Below are positions 9,859-22,922 of a DNA stretch of 64,000 bases, piece by piece. The first letter of the stretch is position 1. The number at the start of each line of letters is the position of its first letter. Made by a program: the position numbers and the translations under genes. The stretch comes from Bimastos eiseni (Eukaryota > Annelida > Clitellata > Crassiclitellata > Lumbricidae): contig OY365809.1 in the NCBI GenBank assembly GCA_959347315.1, positions 8,012,523 to 8,076,522 of the forward strand, read 5' to 3'. Below the pieces are notes generated by a model that saw nothing but the letters and a program-made list of their open reading frames with translations, had not been told where the DNA came from and did no database searches.

Positions 9859-10754
9859 ATGAGCAGCCAGAAAACCTTGCTCTTTAAAGAGAACAGCAGT
9901 TGTTCACGAACAATTCTCGGTGATTTAAATTATCATAGAACATCAAGCCGCGCGAAAATAGAAACTTTAAATTGCGTCGTCTCGTTTCCCATTCGTAGGT
10001 TGATCTACAGGCGACATATCGAAGCACAGCAGTCAACCGAAACTGCGTTCAATTATTCACAAGATGGCAACACGTTACAACAACTTTGTGAGCGATTCGT
10101 AAGGTGGACTGTGGTTGCAATGGAACTTTGACGCAGCATCTAACGACGCATCGGCAGCTTCTCTGCCCTCTGCGACCGTCTGGCAAAAGGACTCGGACAT
10201 CATTCAGGCGGCTAATTGCATAATCCGGCTCATTGGAATGATCCAACTACGTGCGACATGGAAGCCTGACACTCGGACATCCCTCGGACAATTCCATATT
10301 TTGATATAGCGCTCGTGAGTCAGCTGGTGCCCCACCTTGGTTTTCTAGTGGCGCTTTAAAAGTTTGGTTTTAGTTGCTGATCGGGTACCATTCAAGAGTG
10401 CAATGCTGGTTTAGACTAGCACTGCTCCGGACTACATCGCTGAGCTGTGCTTTCAAGTCGTCACTCAAACTGGTGTAGCGGTCCGCCTCGCCAAATGAAT
10501 TGATGGCAACCTGATCTCGATCTATCACAAGTGCTCATCGAGACTACTTAGTTGCCCCCCGTGGAACTGGAGTGCTCTTCCGCCATTGTTCCGGGACACT
10601 GCTCGCAGTCTCCATGCATATAACGTCACGTGAATATGTTGCATTTTTCGAGACAAATTGTAAACCGCACTTTTCTGTAGTCTGTCTGAATGTGTTGTTA
10701 TATTACATTACATGCCAAACGTCCGAATTGAGGTTTTATTGTTAAAATTGCAAA
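9859..10754. other. d159 intergenic spacer, 896 bp (representative)
   Basis: Spacer without the 159-bp segment: CAGGC at 10205-10209 runs straight into GGCTAATTG. Everything else matches the full spacer. No gene seen. Confidence 0.9.
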
Positions 10755-10874
10755 AAGCCTACGGCACCCGGTATTCCCAGGCGGTCACCCATCCAGGTAC
10801 TAACCGGGCTCGACGTTGCTTAACTTCGGTGATCGGACGAGAACCGGTGTTTTCAACGTGATATGGCCGTAGAC
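10755..10874 (-). rRNA. 5S rRNA, copy 10 (T112C variant)
   Basis: Carries the only internal 5S substitution I found: gene-sense T to C at nt 112 (plus-strand G at 10763). It turns the G7-U112 wobble of helix I into a G-C pair, so the fold is kept. TATA-like at 10897-10904 is TTTAAATA. 5' spacer d159 (junction 11225/11226), 3' spacer full. Expected to be functional. Confidence 0.97.
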
Positions 10875-11770
10875 ATGAGCAGCCAGAAAACCTTGCTATT
10901 TAAAGAGAACAGCAGTTGTTCACGAACATTTTTCGGTGATTTAAATTATCATAGAACATCAAGCCGCGCGAAAATAGAAACTTTAAATTGCGTCGCCTCG
11001 TTTCCCATTCGTAGGTTGATCTACAGGCGACATATCGAAGCACAACAGTCAACCGAAACTGCGTTCAATTATTCACAAGATGGCAATACGTTACAACAAC
11101 ATTGTGAGCGATTCGTAAGGTGGACTGGGGTTGCAATGGAACTTTGACGCAGCATCAAACGACGCATCGGCAGCTTCTCTGCCCGCTGCGACCGTCTGGC
11201 AAAAGGACTCGGACATCATTCAGGCGGCTAATTGCATAATCCGGCTCATTGGAATGATCCAACTACGTGCGACATGGAAGCCTGACACTCGGACATCCCT
11301 CGGACAATTCCATATTTTGATATAGCGCTCGTGAGTCAGCTGGTGCCCCACCTTGGTTTTCTAGTGGCGCTTTAAAAGTTTGGTTTTAGTTGCTGATCGG
11401 GTACCATTCAAGAGTGCAATGCTGGTTTAGACTAGCACTGCTCCGGACTACATCGCTGAGCTGTGCTTTCAAGTCGTCACTCAAACTGGTGTAGCGGTCC
11501 GCCTCGCCAAATGAATTGATGGCAACCTGATCTCGATCTATCACAAGTGCTCATCGAGACTACTTAGTTGCCCCCCGTGGAACTGGAGTGCTCTTCCGCC
11601 ATTGTTCCGGGACACTGCTCGCAGTCTCCATGCATATAACGTCACGTGAATATGTTGCATTTTTCGAGACAAATTGTAAACCGCACTTTTCTGTAGTCTG
11701 TCTGAATGTGTTGTTATATTACATTACATGCCAAACGTCCGAATTGAGGTTTTATTGTTAAAATTGCAAA

Positions 11771-11890
11771 AAGCCTACAGCACCCGGTATTCCCAGGCGG
11801 TCACCCATCCAGGTACTAACCGGGCTCGACGTTGCTTAACTTCGGTGATCGGACGAGAACCGGTGTTTTCAACGTGATATGGCCGTAGAC
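11771..11890 (-). rRNA. 5S rRNA, copy 11
   Basis: TATA-like at 11913-11920 is TTTAAATA. Both spacers full; the 159-bp segment ends TTGGCTAATTG instead of the commoner TTGGCAAATTG. Confidence 0.98.
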
Positions 11891-12945
11891 ATGAGCAGCC
11901 AGAAAACCTTGCTATTTAAAGAGAACAGCAGTTGTTCACGAACATTTTTCGGTGATTTAAATTATCATAGAACATCAAGCCGCGCGAAAATAGAAACTTT
12001 AAATTGCGTCGCCTCGTTTCCCATTCGTAGGTTGATCTACAGGCGACATATCGAAGCACAACAGTCAACCGAAACTGCGTTCAATTATTCACAAGATGGC
12101 AATACGTTACAACAACATTGTGAGCGATTCGTAAGGTGGACTGGGGTTGCAATGGAACTTTGACGCAGCATCTAACGACGCATCGGCAGCTTCTCTGCCC
12201 TCTGCGACCGTCTGGCAAAAGGACTCGGACATCATTCAGGCTACCCTTTGGACACTAGGATTACGGGACCACAAGTTTAATCACGACTACGGTTTTAGCT
12301 ACGTCTGAGCAAAAGCAAAACTACCCAGCTTTCACGGCAAGAAATGCTTTTGCATGCTATGAAAACTAGCTCAGACTTCCCAGGTAAATTAAAGATTCTT
12401 GGCTAATTGCATAATCCGGCTCATTGGAATGATCCAACTACGTGCGACATGGAAGCCTGACACTCGGACATCCCTCGGACAATTCCATATTTTGATATAG
12501 CGCTCGTGAGTCAGCTGGTGCCCCACCTTGGTTTTCTAGTGGCGCTTTAAAAGTTTGGTTTTAGTTGCTGATCGGGTACCATTCAAGAGTGCAATGCTGG
12601 TTTAGACTAGCACTGCTCCGGACTACATCGCTGAGCTGTGCTTTCAAGTCGTCACTCAAACTGGTGTAGCGGTCCGCCTCGCCAAATGAATTGATGGCAA
12701 CCTGATCTCGATCTATCACAAGTGCTCATCGAGACTACTTAGTTGCCCCCCGTGGAACTGGAGTGCTCTTCCGCCATTGTTCCGGGACACTGCTCGCAGT
12801 CTCCATGCATATAACGTCACGTGAATATGTTGCATTTTTCGAGACAAATTGTAAACCGCACTTTTCTGTAGTCTGTCTGAATGTGTTGTTATATTACATT
12901 ACATGCCAAACGTCCGAATTGAGGTTTTATTGTTAAAATTGCAAA

Positions 12946-13065
12946 AAGCCTACAGCACCCGGTATTCCCAGGCGGTCACCCATCCAGGTACTAACCGGGC
13001 TCGACGTTGCTTAACTTCGGTGATCGGACGAGAACCGGTGTTTTCAACGTGATATGGCCGTAGAC
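12946..13065 (-). rRNA. 5S rRNA, copy 12
   Basis: TATA-like at 13088-13095 is TTTAAAGA. 3' spacer full, 5' spacer d159 (junction 13416/13417). Twin of copy 9. Confidence 0.98.
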
Positions 13066-13961
13066 ATGAGCAGCCAGAAAACCTTGCTCTTTAAAGAGAA
13101 CAGCAGTTGTTCACGAACAATTCTCGGTGATTTAAATTATCATAGAACATCAAGCCGCGCGAAAATAGAAACTTTAAATTGCGTCGTCTCGTTTCCCATT
13201 CGTAGGTTGATCTACAGGCGACATATCGAAGCACAGCAGTCAACCGAAACTGCGTTCAATTATTCACAAGATGGCAACACGTTACAACAACTTTGTGAGC
13301 GATTCGTAAGGTGGACTGTGGTTGCAATGGAACTTTGACGCAGCATCTAACGACGCATCGGCAGCTTCTCTGCCCTCTGCGACCGTCTGGCAAAAGGACT
13401 CGGACATCATTCAGGCGGCTAATTGCATAATCCGGCTCATTGGAATGATCCAACTACGTGCGACATGGAAGCCTGACACTCGGACATCCCTCGGACAATT
13501 CCATATTTTGATATAGCGCTCGTGAGTCAGCTGGTGCCCCACCTTGGTTTTCTAGTGGCGCTTTAAAAGTTTGGTTTTAGTTGCTGATCGGGTACCATTC
13601 AAGAGTGCAATGCTGGTTTAGACTAGCACTGCTCCGGACTACATCGCTGAGCTGTGCTTTCAAGTCGTCACTCAAACTGGTGTAGCGGTCCGCCTCGCCA
13701 AATGAATTGATGGCAACCTGATCTCGATCTATCACAAGTGCTCATCGAGACTACTTAGTTGCCCCCCGTGGAACTGGAGTGCTCTTCCGCCATTGTTCCG
13801 GGACACTGCTCGCAGTCTCCATGCATATAACGTCACGTGAATATGTTGCATTTTTCGAGACAAATTGTAAACCGCACTTTTCTGTAGTCTGTCTGAATGT
13901 GTTGTTATATTACATTACATGCCAAACGTCCGAATTGAGGTTTTATTGTTAAAATTGCAAA

Positions 13962-14081
13962 AAGCCTACGGCACCCGGTATTCCCAGGCGGTCACCCATC
14001 CAGGTACTAACCGGGCTCGACGTTGCTTAACTTCGGTGATCGGACGAGAACCGGTGTTTTCAACGTGATATGGCCGTAGAC
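13962..14081 (-). rRNA. 5S rRNA, copy 13 (T112C variant)
   Basis: Plus-strand G at 13970 gives C at nt 112, as in copy 10. TATA-like at 14104-14111 is TTTAAATA. 5' spacer d159 (junction 14432/14433), 3' spacer full. Confidence 0.97.
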
Positions 14082-14977
14082 ATGAGCAGCCAGAAAACCT
14101 TGCTATTTAAAGAGAACAGCAGTTGTTCACGAACATTTTTCGGTGATTTAAATTATCATAGAACATCAAGCCGCGCGAAAATAGAAACTTTAAATTGCGT
14201 CGCCTCGTTTCCCATTCGTAGGTTGATCTACAGGCGACATATCGAAGCACAACAGTCAACCGAAACTGCGTTCAATTATTCACAAGATGGCAATACGTTA
14301 CAACAACATTGTGAGCGATTCGTAAGGTGGACTGGGGTTGCAATGGAACTTTGACGCAGCATCAAACGACGCATCGGCAGCTTCTCTGCCCGCTGCGACC
14401 GTCTGGCAAAAGGACTCGGACATCATTCAGGCGGCTAATTGCATAATCCGGCTCATTGGAATGATCCAACTACGTGCGACATGGAAGCCTGACACTCGGA
14501 CATCCCTCGGACAATTCCATATTTTGATATAGCGCTCGTGAGTCAGCTGGTGCCCCACCTTGGTTTTCTAGTGGCGCTTTAAAAGTTTGGTTTTAGTTGC
14601 TGATCGGGTACCATTCAAGAGTGCAATGCTGGTTTAGACTAGCACTGCTCCGGACTACATCGCTGAGCTGTGCTTTCAAGTCGTCACTCAAACTGGTGTA
14701 GCGGTCCGCCTCGCCAAATGAATTGATGGCAACCTGATCTCGATCTATCACAAGTGCTCATCGAGACTACTTAGTTGCCCCCCGTGGAACTGGAGTGCTC
14801 TTCCGCCATTGTTTCGGGACACTGCTCGCAGTCTCCATGCATATAACGTCACGTGAATATGTTGCATTTTTCGAGACAAATTGTAAACCGCACTTTTCTG
14901 CAGTCTGTCTGAATGTGTTGTTATATTACATTACATGCCAAACGTCCGAATTGAGGTTTTATTGTTAAAATTGCAAA

Positions 14978-15097
14978 AAGCCTACAGCACCCGGTATTCC
15001 CAGGCGGTCACCCATCCAGGTACTAACCGGGCTCGACGTTGCTTAACTTCGGTGATCGGACGAGAACCGGTGTTTTCAACGTGATATGGCCGTAGAC
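14978..15097 (-). rRNA. 5S rRNA, copy 14
   Basis: TATA-like at 15120-15127 is TTTAAATA. It has the -10 promoter substitution (plus-strand A at 15107, gene-sense G to T, giving CTTGCTGCTCAT before the gene). 3' spacer has the CTGCAG variant of the CTGTAG step. 5' spacer full with TTGGCTAATTG. Confidence 0.98.
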
Positions 15098-16152
15098 ATG
15101 AGCAGCAAGAAAACCTTGCTATTTAAAGAGAACAGCAGTTGTTCACGAACATTTTTCGGTGATTTAAATTATCATAGAACATCAAGCCGCGCGAAAATAG
15201 AAACTTTAAATTGCGTCGCCTCGTTTCCCATTCGTAGGTTGATCTACAGGCGACATATCGAAGCACAACAGTCAACCGAAACTGCGTTCAATTATTCACA
15301 AGATGGCAATACGTTACAACAACATTGTGAGCGATTCGTAAGGTGGACTGGGGTTGCAATGGAACTTTGACGCAGCATCTAACGACGCATCGGCAGCTTC
15401 TCTGCCCTCTGCGACCGTCTGGCAAAAGGACTCGGACATCATTCAGGCTACCCTTTGGACACTAGGATTACGGGACCACAAGTTTAATCACGACTACGGT
15501 TTTAGCTACGTCTGAGCAAAAGCAAAACTACCCAGCTTTCACGGCAAGAAATGCTTTTGCATGCTATGAAAACTAGCTCAGACTTCCCAGGTAAATTAAA
15601 GATTCTTGGCTAATTGCATAATCCGGCTCATTGGAATGATCCAACTACGTGCGACATGGAAGCCTGACACTCGGACATCCCTCGGACAATTCCATATTTT
15701 GATATAGCGCTCGTGAGTCAGCTGGTGCCCCACCTTGGTTTTCTAGTGGCACTTTAAAAGTTTGGTTTTAGTTGCTGATCGGGTACCATTCAAGAGTGCA
15801 ATGCTGGTTTAGACTAGCACTGCTCCGGACTACATCGCTGAGCTGTGCTTTCAAGTCGTCACTCAAACTGGTGTAGCGGTCCGCCTCGCCAAATGAATTG
15901 ATGGCAACCTGATCTCGATCTATCACAAGTGCTCATCGAGACTACTTAGTTGCCCCCCGTGGAACTGGAGTGCTCTTCCGCCATTGTTCCGGGACACTGC
16001 TCGCAGTCTCCATGCATATAACGTCACGTGAATATGTTGCATTTTTCGAGACAAATTGTAAACCGCACTTTTCTGTAGTCTGTCTGAATGTGTTGTTATA
16101 TTACATTACATGCCAAACGTCCGAATTGAGGTTTTATTGTTAAAATTGCAAA

Positions 16153-16272
16153 AAGCCTACGGCACCCGGTATTCCCAGGCGGTCACCCATCCAGGTACTA
16201 ACCGGGCTCGACGTTGCTTAACTTCGGTGATCGGACGAGAACCGGTGTTTTCAACGTGATATGGCCGTAGAC
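16153..16272 (-). rRNA. 5S rRNA, copy 15 (T112C variant)
   Basis: Plus-strand G at 16161 gives C at nt 112. TATA-like at 16295-16302 is TTTAAATA. 5' spacer d159 (junction 16623/16624). Twin of copy 13. Confidence 0.97.
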
Positions 16273-17168
16273 ATGAGCAGCCAGAAAACCTTGCTATTTA
16301 AAGAGAACAGCAGTTGTTCACGAACATTTTTCGGTGATTTAAATTATCATAGAACATCAAGCCGCGCGAAAATAGAAACTTTAAATTGCGTCGCCTCGTT
16401 TCCCATTCGTAGGTTGATCTACAGGCGACATATCGAAGCACAACAGTCAACCGAAACTGCGTTCAATTATTCACAAGATGGCAATACGTTACAACAACAT
16501 TGTGAGCGATTCGTAAGGTGGACTGGGGTTGCAATGGAACTTTGACGCAGCATCAAACGACGCATCGGCAGCTTCTCTGCCCGCTGCGACCGTCTGGCAA
16601 AAGGACTCGGACATCATTCAGGCGGCTAATTGCATAATCCGGCTCATTGGAATGATCCAACTACGTGCGACATGGAAGCCTGACACTCGGACATCCCTCG
16701 GACAATTCCATATTTTGATATAGCGCTCGTGAGTCAGCTGGTGCCCCACCTTGGTTTTCTAGTGGCGCTTTAAAAGTTTGGTTTTAGTTGCTGATCGGGT
16801 ACCATTCAAGAGTGCAATGCTGGTTTAGACTAGCACTGCTCCGGACTACATCGCTGAGCTGTGCTTTCAAGTCGTCACTCAAACTGGTGTAGCGGTCCGC
16901 CTCGCCAAATGAATTGATGGCAACCTGATCTCGATCTATCACAAGTGCTCATCGAGACTACTTAGTTGCCCCCCGTGGAACTGGAGTGCTCTTCCGCCAT
17001 TGTTTCGGGACACTGCTCGCAGTCTCCATGCATATAACGTCACGTGAATATGTTGCATTTTTCGAGACAAATTGTAAACCGCACTTTTCTGCAGTCTGTC
17101 TGAATGTGTTGTTATATTACATTACATGCCAAACGTCCGAATTGAGGTTTTATTGTTAAAATTGCAAA

Positions 17169-17288
17169 AAGCCTACAGCACCCGGTATTCCCAGGCGGTC
17201 ACCCATCCAGGTACTAACCGGGCTCGACGTTGCTTAACTTCGGTGATCGGACGAGAACCGGTGTTTTCAACGTGATATGGCCGTAGAC
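17169..17288 (-). rRNA. 5S rRNA, copy 16
   Basis: TATA-like at 17311-17318 is TTTAAATA; -10 substitution at 17298. 3' spacer with CTGCAG; 5' spacer full. Twin of copy 14. Confidence 0.98.
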
Positions 17289-18307
17289 ATGAGCAGCAAG
17301 AAAACCTTGCTATTTAAAGAGAACAGCAGTTGTTCACGAACATTTTTCGGTGATTTAAATTATCATAGAACATCAAGCCGCGCGAAAATAGAAACTTTAA
17401 ATTGCGTCGCCTCGTTTCCCATTCGTAGGTTGATCTACAGGCGACATATCGAAGCACAACAGTCAACCGAAACTGCGTTCAATTATTCACAAGATGGCAA
17501 TACGTTACAACAACATTGTGAGCGATTCGTAAGGTGGACTGGGGTTGCAATGGAACTTTGACGCAGCATCTAACGACGCATCGGCAGCTTCTCTGCCCTC
17601 TGCGACCGTCTGGCAAAAGGACTCGGACATCATTCAGGCTACCCTTTGGACACTAGGATTACGGGACCACAAGTTTAATCACGACTACGGTTTTAGCTAC
17701 GTCTGAGCAAAAGCAAAACTACCCAGCTTTCACGGCAAGAAATGCTTTTGCATGCTATGAAAACTAGCTCAGACTTCCCAGGTAAATTAAAGATTCTTGG
17801 CTAATTGCATAATCCGGCTCATTGGAATGATCCAACTACGTGCGACATGGAAGCCTGACACTCGGACATCCCTCGGACAATTCCATATTTTGATATAGCG
17901 CTCGTGAGTCAGCTGGTGCCCCACCTTGGTTTTCTAGTGGCGCTTTAAAAGTTTGGCTTTAGTTGCTGATCGGGTACCATTCAAGAGTGCAATGCTGGTT
18001 TAGACTAGCACTGCTCCGGACTACATCGCTGAGCTGTGCTTTCAAGTCGTCACTCAAACTGGTGTAGCGGTCCGCCTCGCCAAATGAATTGATGGCAACC
18101 TGATCTCGATCTATCACAAGTGCTCATCGAGACTACTTAGTTGCCCCCCGTGGAACTGGAGTGCTCTTCCGCCATTGTTTCGGGACACTGCTCGCAGTCT
18201 CCATGCATATAACGTCACGTGAATATGTTGCATTTTTCGAAACTGTGTTGTTATATTACATTACATGCCAAACGTCCGAATTGAGGTTTTATTGTTAAAA
18301 TTGCAAA

Positions 18308-18427
18308 AAGCCTACAGCACCCGGTATTCCCAGGCGGTCACCCATCCAGGTACTAACCGGGCTCGACGTTGCTTAACTTCGGTGATCGGACGAGAACCGG
18401 TGTTTTCAACGTGATATGGCCGTAGAC
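18308..18427 (-). rRNA. 5S rRNA, copy 17
   Basis: TATA-like at 18450-18457 is TTTAAAGA. 3' spacer d36 with GTTTGGCTTTAG near 17950, shared with copy 28. 5' spacer full. Confidence 0.98.
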
Positions 18428-19446
18428 ATGAGCAGCCAGAAAACCTTGCTCTTTAAAGAGAACAGCAGTTGTTCACGAACAATTCTCGGTGATTTAAATT
18501 ATCATAGAACATCAAGCCGCGCGAAAATAGAAACTTTAAATTGCGTCGTCTCGTTTCCCATTCGTAGGTTGATCTACAGGCGACATATCGAAGCACAGCA
18601 GTCAACCGAAACTGCGTTCAATTATTCACAAGATGGCAACACGTTACAACAACTTTGTGAGCGATTCGTAAGGTGGACTGTGGTTGCAATGGAACTTTGA
18701 CGCAGCATCTAACGACGCATCGGCAGCTTCTCTGCCCTCTGCGACCGTCTGGCAAAAGGACTCGGACATCATTCAGGCTACCCTTTGGACACTAGGATTA
18801 CGGGACCACAAGTTTAATCACGACTACGGTTTTAGCTACGTCTGAGCAAAAGCAAAACTACCCAGCTTTCACGGCAAGAAATGCTTTTGCATGCTATGAA
18901 AACTAGCTCAGACTTCCCAGGTAAATTAAAGATTCTTGGCAAATTGCATAATCCGGCTCATTGGAATGATCCAACTACGTGCGACATGGAAGCCTGACAC
19001 TCGGACATCCCTCGGACAATTCCATATTTTGATATAGCGCTCGTGAGTCAGCTGGTGCCCCACCTTGGTTTTCTAGTGGCGCTTTAAAAGTTTGGTTTTA
19101 GTTGCTGATCGGGTACCATTCAAGAGTGCAATGCTGGTTTAGACAAGCACTGCTCCGGACTACATCGCTGAGCTGTGCTTTCAAGTTGTCACTCAAACTG
19201 GTGTAGCGGTCCGCCTCGCCAAATGAATTGATGGCAACCTGATCTCGATCTATCACAAGTGCTCATCGAGACTACTTAGTTGCCCCCCGTGGAACTGGAG
19301 TGCTCTTCCGCCATTGTTTCGGGACACTGCTCGCAGTCTCCATGCATATAACGTCACGTGAATATGTTGCATTTTTCGAAACTGTGTTGTTATATTACAT
19401 TACATGCCAAACGTCCGAATTGAGGTTTTATTGTTAAAATTGCAAA

Positions 19447-19566
19447 AAGCCTACAGCACCCGGTATTCCCAGGCGGTCACCCATCCAGGTACTAACCGGG
19501 CTCGACGTTGCTTAACTTCGGTGATCGGACGAGAACCGGTGTTTTCAACGTGATATGGCCGTAGAC
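19447..19566 (-). rRNA. 5S rRNA, copy 18
   Basis: TATA-like at 19589-19596 is TTTAAAGA. 3' spacer d36 with the AGACAAGCAC variant near 19141, shared with copies 19 and 29. 5' spacer full. Confidence 0.98.
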
Positions 19567-20585
19567 ATGAGCAGCCAGAAAACCTTGCTCTTTAAAGAGA
19601 ACAGCAGTTGTTCACGAACAATTCTCGGTGATTTAAATTATCATAGAACATCAAGCCGCGCGAAAATAGAAACTTTAAATTGCGTCGTCTCGTTTCCCAT
19701 TCGTAGGTTGATCTACAGGCGACATATCGAAGCACAGCAGTCAACCGAAACTGCGTTCAATTATTCACAAGATGGCAACACGTTACAACAACTTTGTGAG
19801 CGATTCGTAAGGTGGACTGTGGTTGCAATGGAACTTTGACGCAGCATCTAACGACGCATCGGCAGCTTCTCTGCCCTCTGCGACCGTCTGGCAAAAGGAC
19901 TCGGACATCATTCAGGCTACCCTTTGGACACTAGGATTACGGGACCACAAGTTTAATCACGACTACGGTTTTAGCTACGTCTGAGCAAAAGCAAAACTAC
20001 CCAGCTTTCACGGCAAGAAATGCTTTTGCATGCTATGAAAACTAGCTCAGACTTCCCAGGTAAATTAAAGATTCTTGGCAAATTGCATAATCCGGCTCAT
20101 TGGAATGATCCAACTACGTGCGACATGGAAGCCTGACACTCGGACATCCCTCGGACAATTCCATATTTTGATATAGCGCTCGTGAGTCAGCTGGTGCCCC
20201 ACCTTGGTTTTCAAGTGGCGCTTTAAAAGTTTGGTTTTAGTTGCTGATCGGGTACCATTCAAGAGTGCAATGCTGGTTTAGACAAGCACTGCTCCGGACT
20301 ACATCGCTGAGCTGTGCTTTCAAGTTGTCACTCAAACTGGTGTAGCGGTCCGCCTCGCCAAATGAATTGATGGCAACCTGATCTCGATCTATCACAAGTG
20401 CTCATCGAGACTACTTAGTTGCCCCCCGTGGAACTGGAGTGCTCTTCCGCCATTGTTTCGGGACACTGCTCGCAGTCTCCATGCATATAACGTCACGTGA
20501 ATATGTTGCATTTTTCGAAACTGTGTTGTTATATTACATTACATGCCAAACGTCCGAATTGAGGTTTTATTGTTAAAATTGCAAA

Positions 20586-20705
20586 AAGCCTACAGCACCC
20601 GGTATTCCCAGGCGGTCACCCATCCAGGTACTAACCGGGCTCGACGTTGCTTAACTTCGGTGATCGGACGAGAACCGGTGTTTTCAACGTGATATGGCCG
20701 TAGAC
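20586..20705 (-). rRNA. 5S rRNA, copy 19
   Basis: TATA-like at 20728-20735 is TTTAAAGA. 3' spacer d36 with AGACAAGCAC and a private TTTTCAAGTGG near 20210. 5' spacer full. With copy 18 it looks like a single-unit duplication relative to copy 29. Confidence 0.98.
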
Positions 20706-21747
20706 ATGAGCAGCCAGAAAACCTTGCTCTTTAAAGAGAACAGCAGTTGTTCACGAACAATTCTCGGTGATTTAAATTATCATAGAACATCAAGCCGCGC
20801 GAAAATAGAAACTTTAAATTGCGTCGCCTCGTTTCCCATTCGTAGGTTGATCTACAGGCGACATATCGAAGCACAACAGTCAACCGAAACTGCGTTCAAT
20901 TATTCACAAGATGGCAATACGTTACAACAACATTGTGAGCGATTCGTAAGGTGGACTGTGGTTGCAATGGAACTTTGACGCAGCATCTAACGACGCATCG
21001 GCAGCTTCTCTGCCCTCTGCGACCGTCTGGCAAAAGGACTCGGACATCATTCAGGCTACCCTTTGGACACTAGGATTACGGGACCACCAGTTTAATCACG
21101 ACTACGGTTTTAGCTACGTCTGAGCAAAAGCAAAACTACCCAGCTTTCACGGCAAGAAATGCTTTTGCATGCTATGAAAACTAGCTCAGACTTCCCAGGT
21201 AAATTAAAAATTCTTGGCAAATTGCATAATCCGGCTCATTGGAATGATCCAACTACGTGCGACATGGAAGCCTGACACTCGGACATCCCTCGGACAATTC
21301 CATATTTTGATATAGCGCTCGTGAGTCAGCTGGTGCCCCACCTTGGTTTTCTAGTGGCGCTTTAAAAGTTTGGTTTTAGTTGCTGATCGGGTACCATTCA
21401 AGAGTGCAATGCTGGTTTAGACTAGCACTGCTCCGGACTACATCGCTGAGCTGTGCTTTCAAGTCGTCACTCAAACTGGTGTAGCGGTCCGCCTCGCCAA
21501 ATGAATTGATGGCAACCTGATCTCGATCTATCACAAGTGCTCATCGAGACTACTTAGTTGCCCCCCGTGGAACTGGAGTGCTCTTCCGCCATTGTTCCGG
21601 GACACTGCTCGCAGTCTCCATGCATATAACGTCACGTGAATATGTTGCATTTTTCGAGACAAATTTTCTGCAGTCTGTCTGAATGTGTTGTTATATTACA
21701 TTACATGCCAAACGTCCGAATTGAGGTTTTATTGTTAAAATTGCAAA
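20706..21747. other. d13 intergenic spacer, 1042 bp (representative)
   Basis: Thirteen bases are missing between ACAAATT and TTCTGCAG (near 21660-21670), a loss flanked by TT on both sides. The other two d13 spacers precede copies 30 and 41. No gene seen. Confidence 0.9.
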
Positions 21748-21867
21748 AAGCCTACAGCACCCGGTATTCCCAGGCGGTCACCCATCCAGGTACTAACCGG
21801 GCTCGACGTTGCTTAACTTCGGTGATCGGACGAGAACCGGTGTTTTCAACGTGATATGGCCGTAGAC
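21748..21867 (-). rRNA. 5S rRNA, copy 20
   Basis: TATA-like at 21890-21897 is TTTAAAGA. 3' spacer d13 with CTGCAG; 5' spacer full with TTTAACCACG. Near-identical to copies 30 and 41. Confidence 0.98.
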
Positions 21868-22922
21868 ATGAGCAGCCAGAAAACCTTGCTCTTTAAAGAG
21901 AACAGCAGTTGTTCACGAACAATTCTCGGTGATTTAAATTATCATAGAACATCAAGCCGCGCGAAAATAGAAACTTTAAATTGCGTCGTCTCGTTTCCCA
22001 TTCGTAGGTTGATCTACAGGCGACATATCGAAGCACAGCAGTCAACCGAAACTGCGTTCAATTATTCACAAGATGGCAACACGTTACAACAACTTTGTGA
22101 GCGATTCGTAAGGTGGACTGTGGTTGCAATGGAACTTTGACGCAGCATCTAACGACGCATCGGCAGCTTCTCTGCCCTCTGCGACCGTCTGGCAAAAGGA
22201 CTCGGACATCATTCAGGCTACCCTTTGGACATTAGGATTACGGGACCACCAGTTTAACCACGACTACGGTTTTAGCTACGTCTGAGCAAAAGCAAAACTA
22301 CCCAGCTTTCACGGCAAGAAATGCTTTTGCATGCTATGAAAACTAGCTCAGACTTCCCAGGTAAATTAAAGATTCTTGGCAAATTGCATAATCCGGCTCA
22401 TTGGAATGATCCAACTACGTGCGACATGGAAGCCTGACACTCGGACATCCCTCGGACAATTCCATATTTTGATATAGCGCTCGTGAGTCAGCTGGTGCCC
22501 CACCTTGGTTTTCTAGTGGCGCTTTAAAAGTTTGGTTTTAGTTGCTGATCGGGTACCATTCAAGAGTGCAATGCTGGTTTAGACTAGCACTGCTCCGGAC
22601 TACATCGCTGAGCTGTGCTTTCAAGTCGTCACTCAAACTGGTGTAGCGGTCCGCCTCGCCAAATGAATTGATGGCAACCTGATCTCGATCTATCACAAGT
22701 GCTCATCGAGACTACTTAGTTGCCCCCCGTGGAACTGGAGTGCTCTTCCGCCATTGTTCCGGGACACTGCTCGCAGTCTCCATGCATATAACGTCACGTG
22801 AATATGTTGCATTTTTCGAGACAAATTGTAAACCGCACTTTTCTGTAGTCTGTCTGAATGTGTTGTTATATTACATTACATGCCAAACGTCCGAATTGAG
22901 GTTTTATTGTTAAAATTGCAAA

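Larger units (their letters stand above)
13517..15707. repeat. Two-unit tandem duplication, copy A
   Basis: Units 13 and 14 (a 1016-bp d159 unit with the T112C gene, then a full unit with the -10 substitution) recur at a period of 2191 bp as units 15 and 16. The first unit also resembles unit 10. Confidence 0.88.
15708..17898. repeat. Two-unit tandem duplication, copy B
   Basis: Units 15 and 16, matching 13517-15707. One private difference seen: A at 15750 (GTGGCACTTT instead of GTGGCGCTTT). Confidence 0.88.

Noticed and set aside
10115..10309. 64-codon plus-strand and 65-codon minus-strand frames at the short units
   Set aside because: Created by the d159 junction; absent from full units and overlapping each other on opposite strands.
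20065..20262. 65-codon minus-strand frame near copy 19
   Set aside because: Opened by a single private base (TTTTCAAGTGG); no other unit has it.
21636..21854. 72-codon plus-strand frame before copies 20, 30 and 41
   Set aside because: It exists only because the 13-bp deletion removes a stop, and its second half is antisense 5S rRNA.
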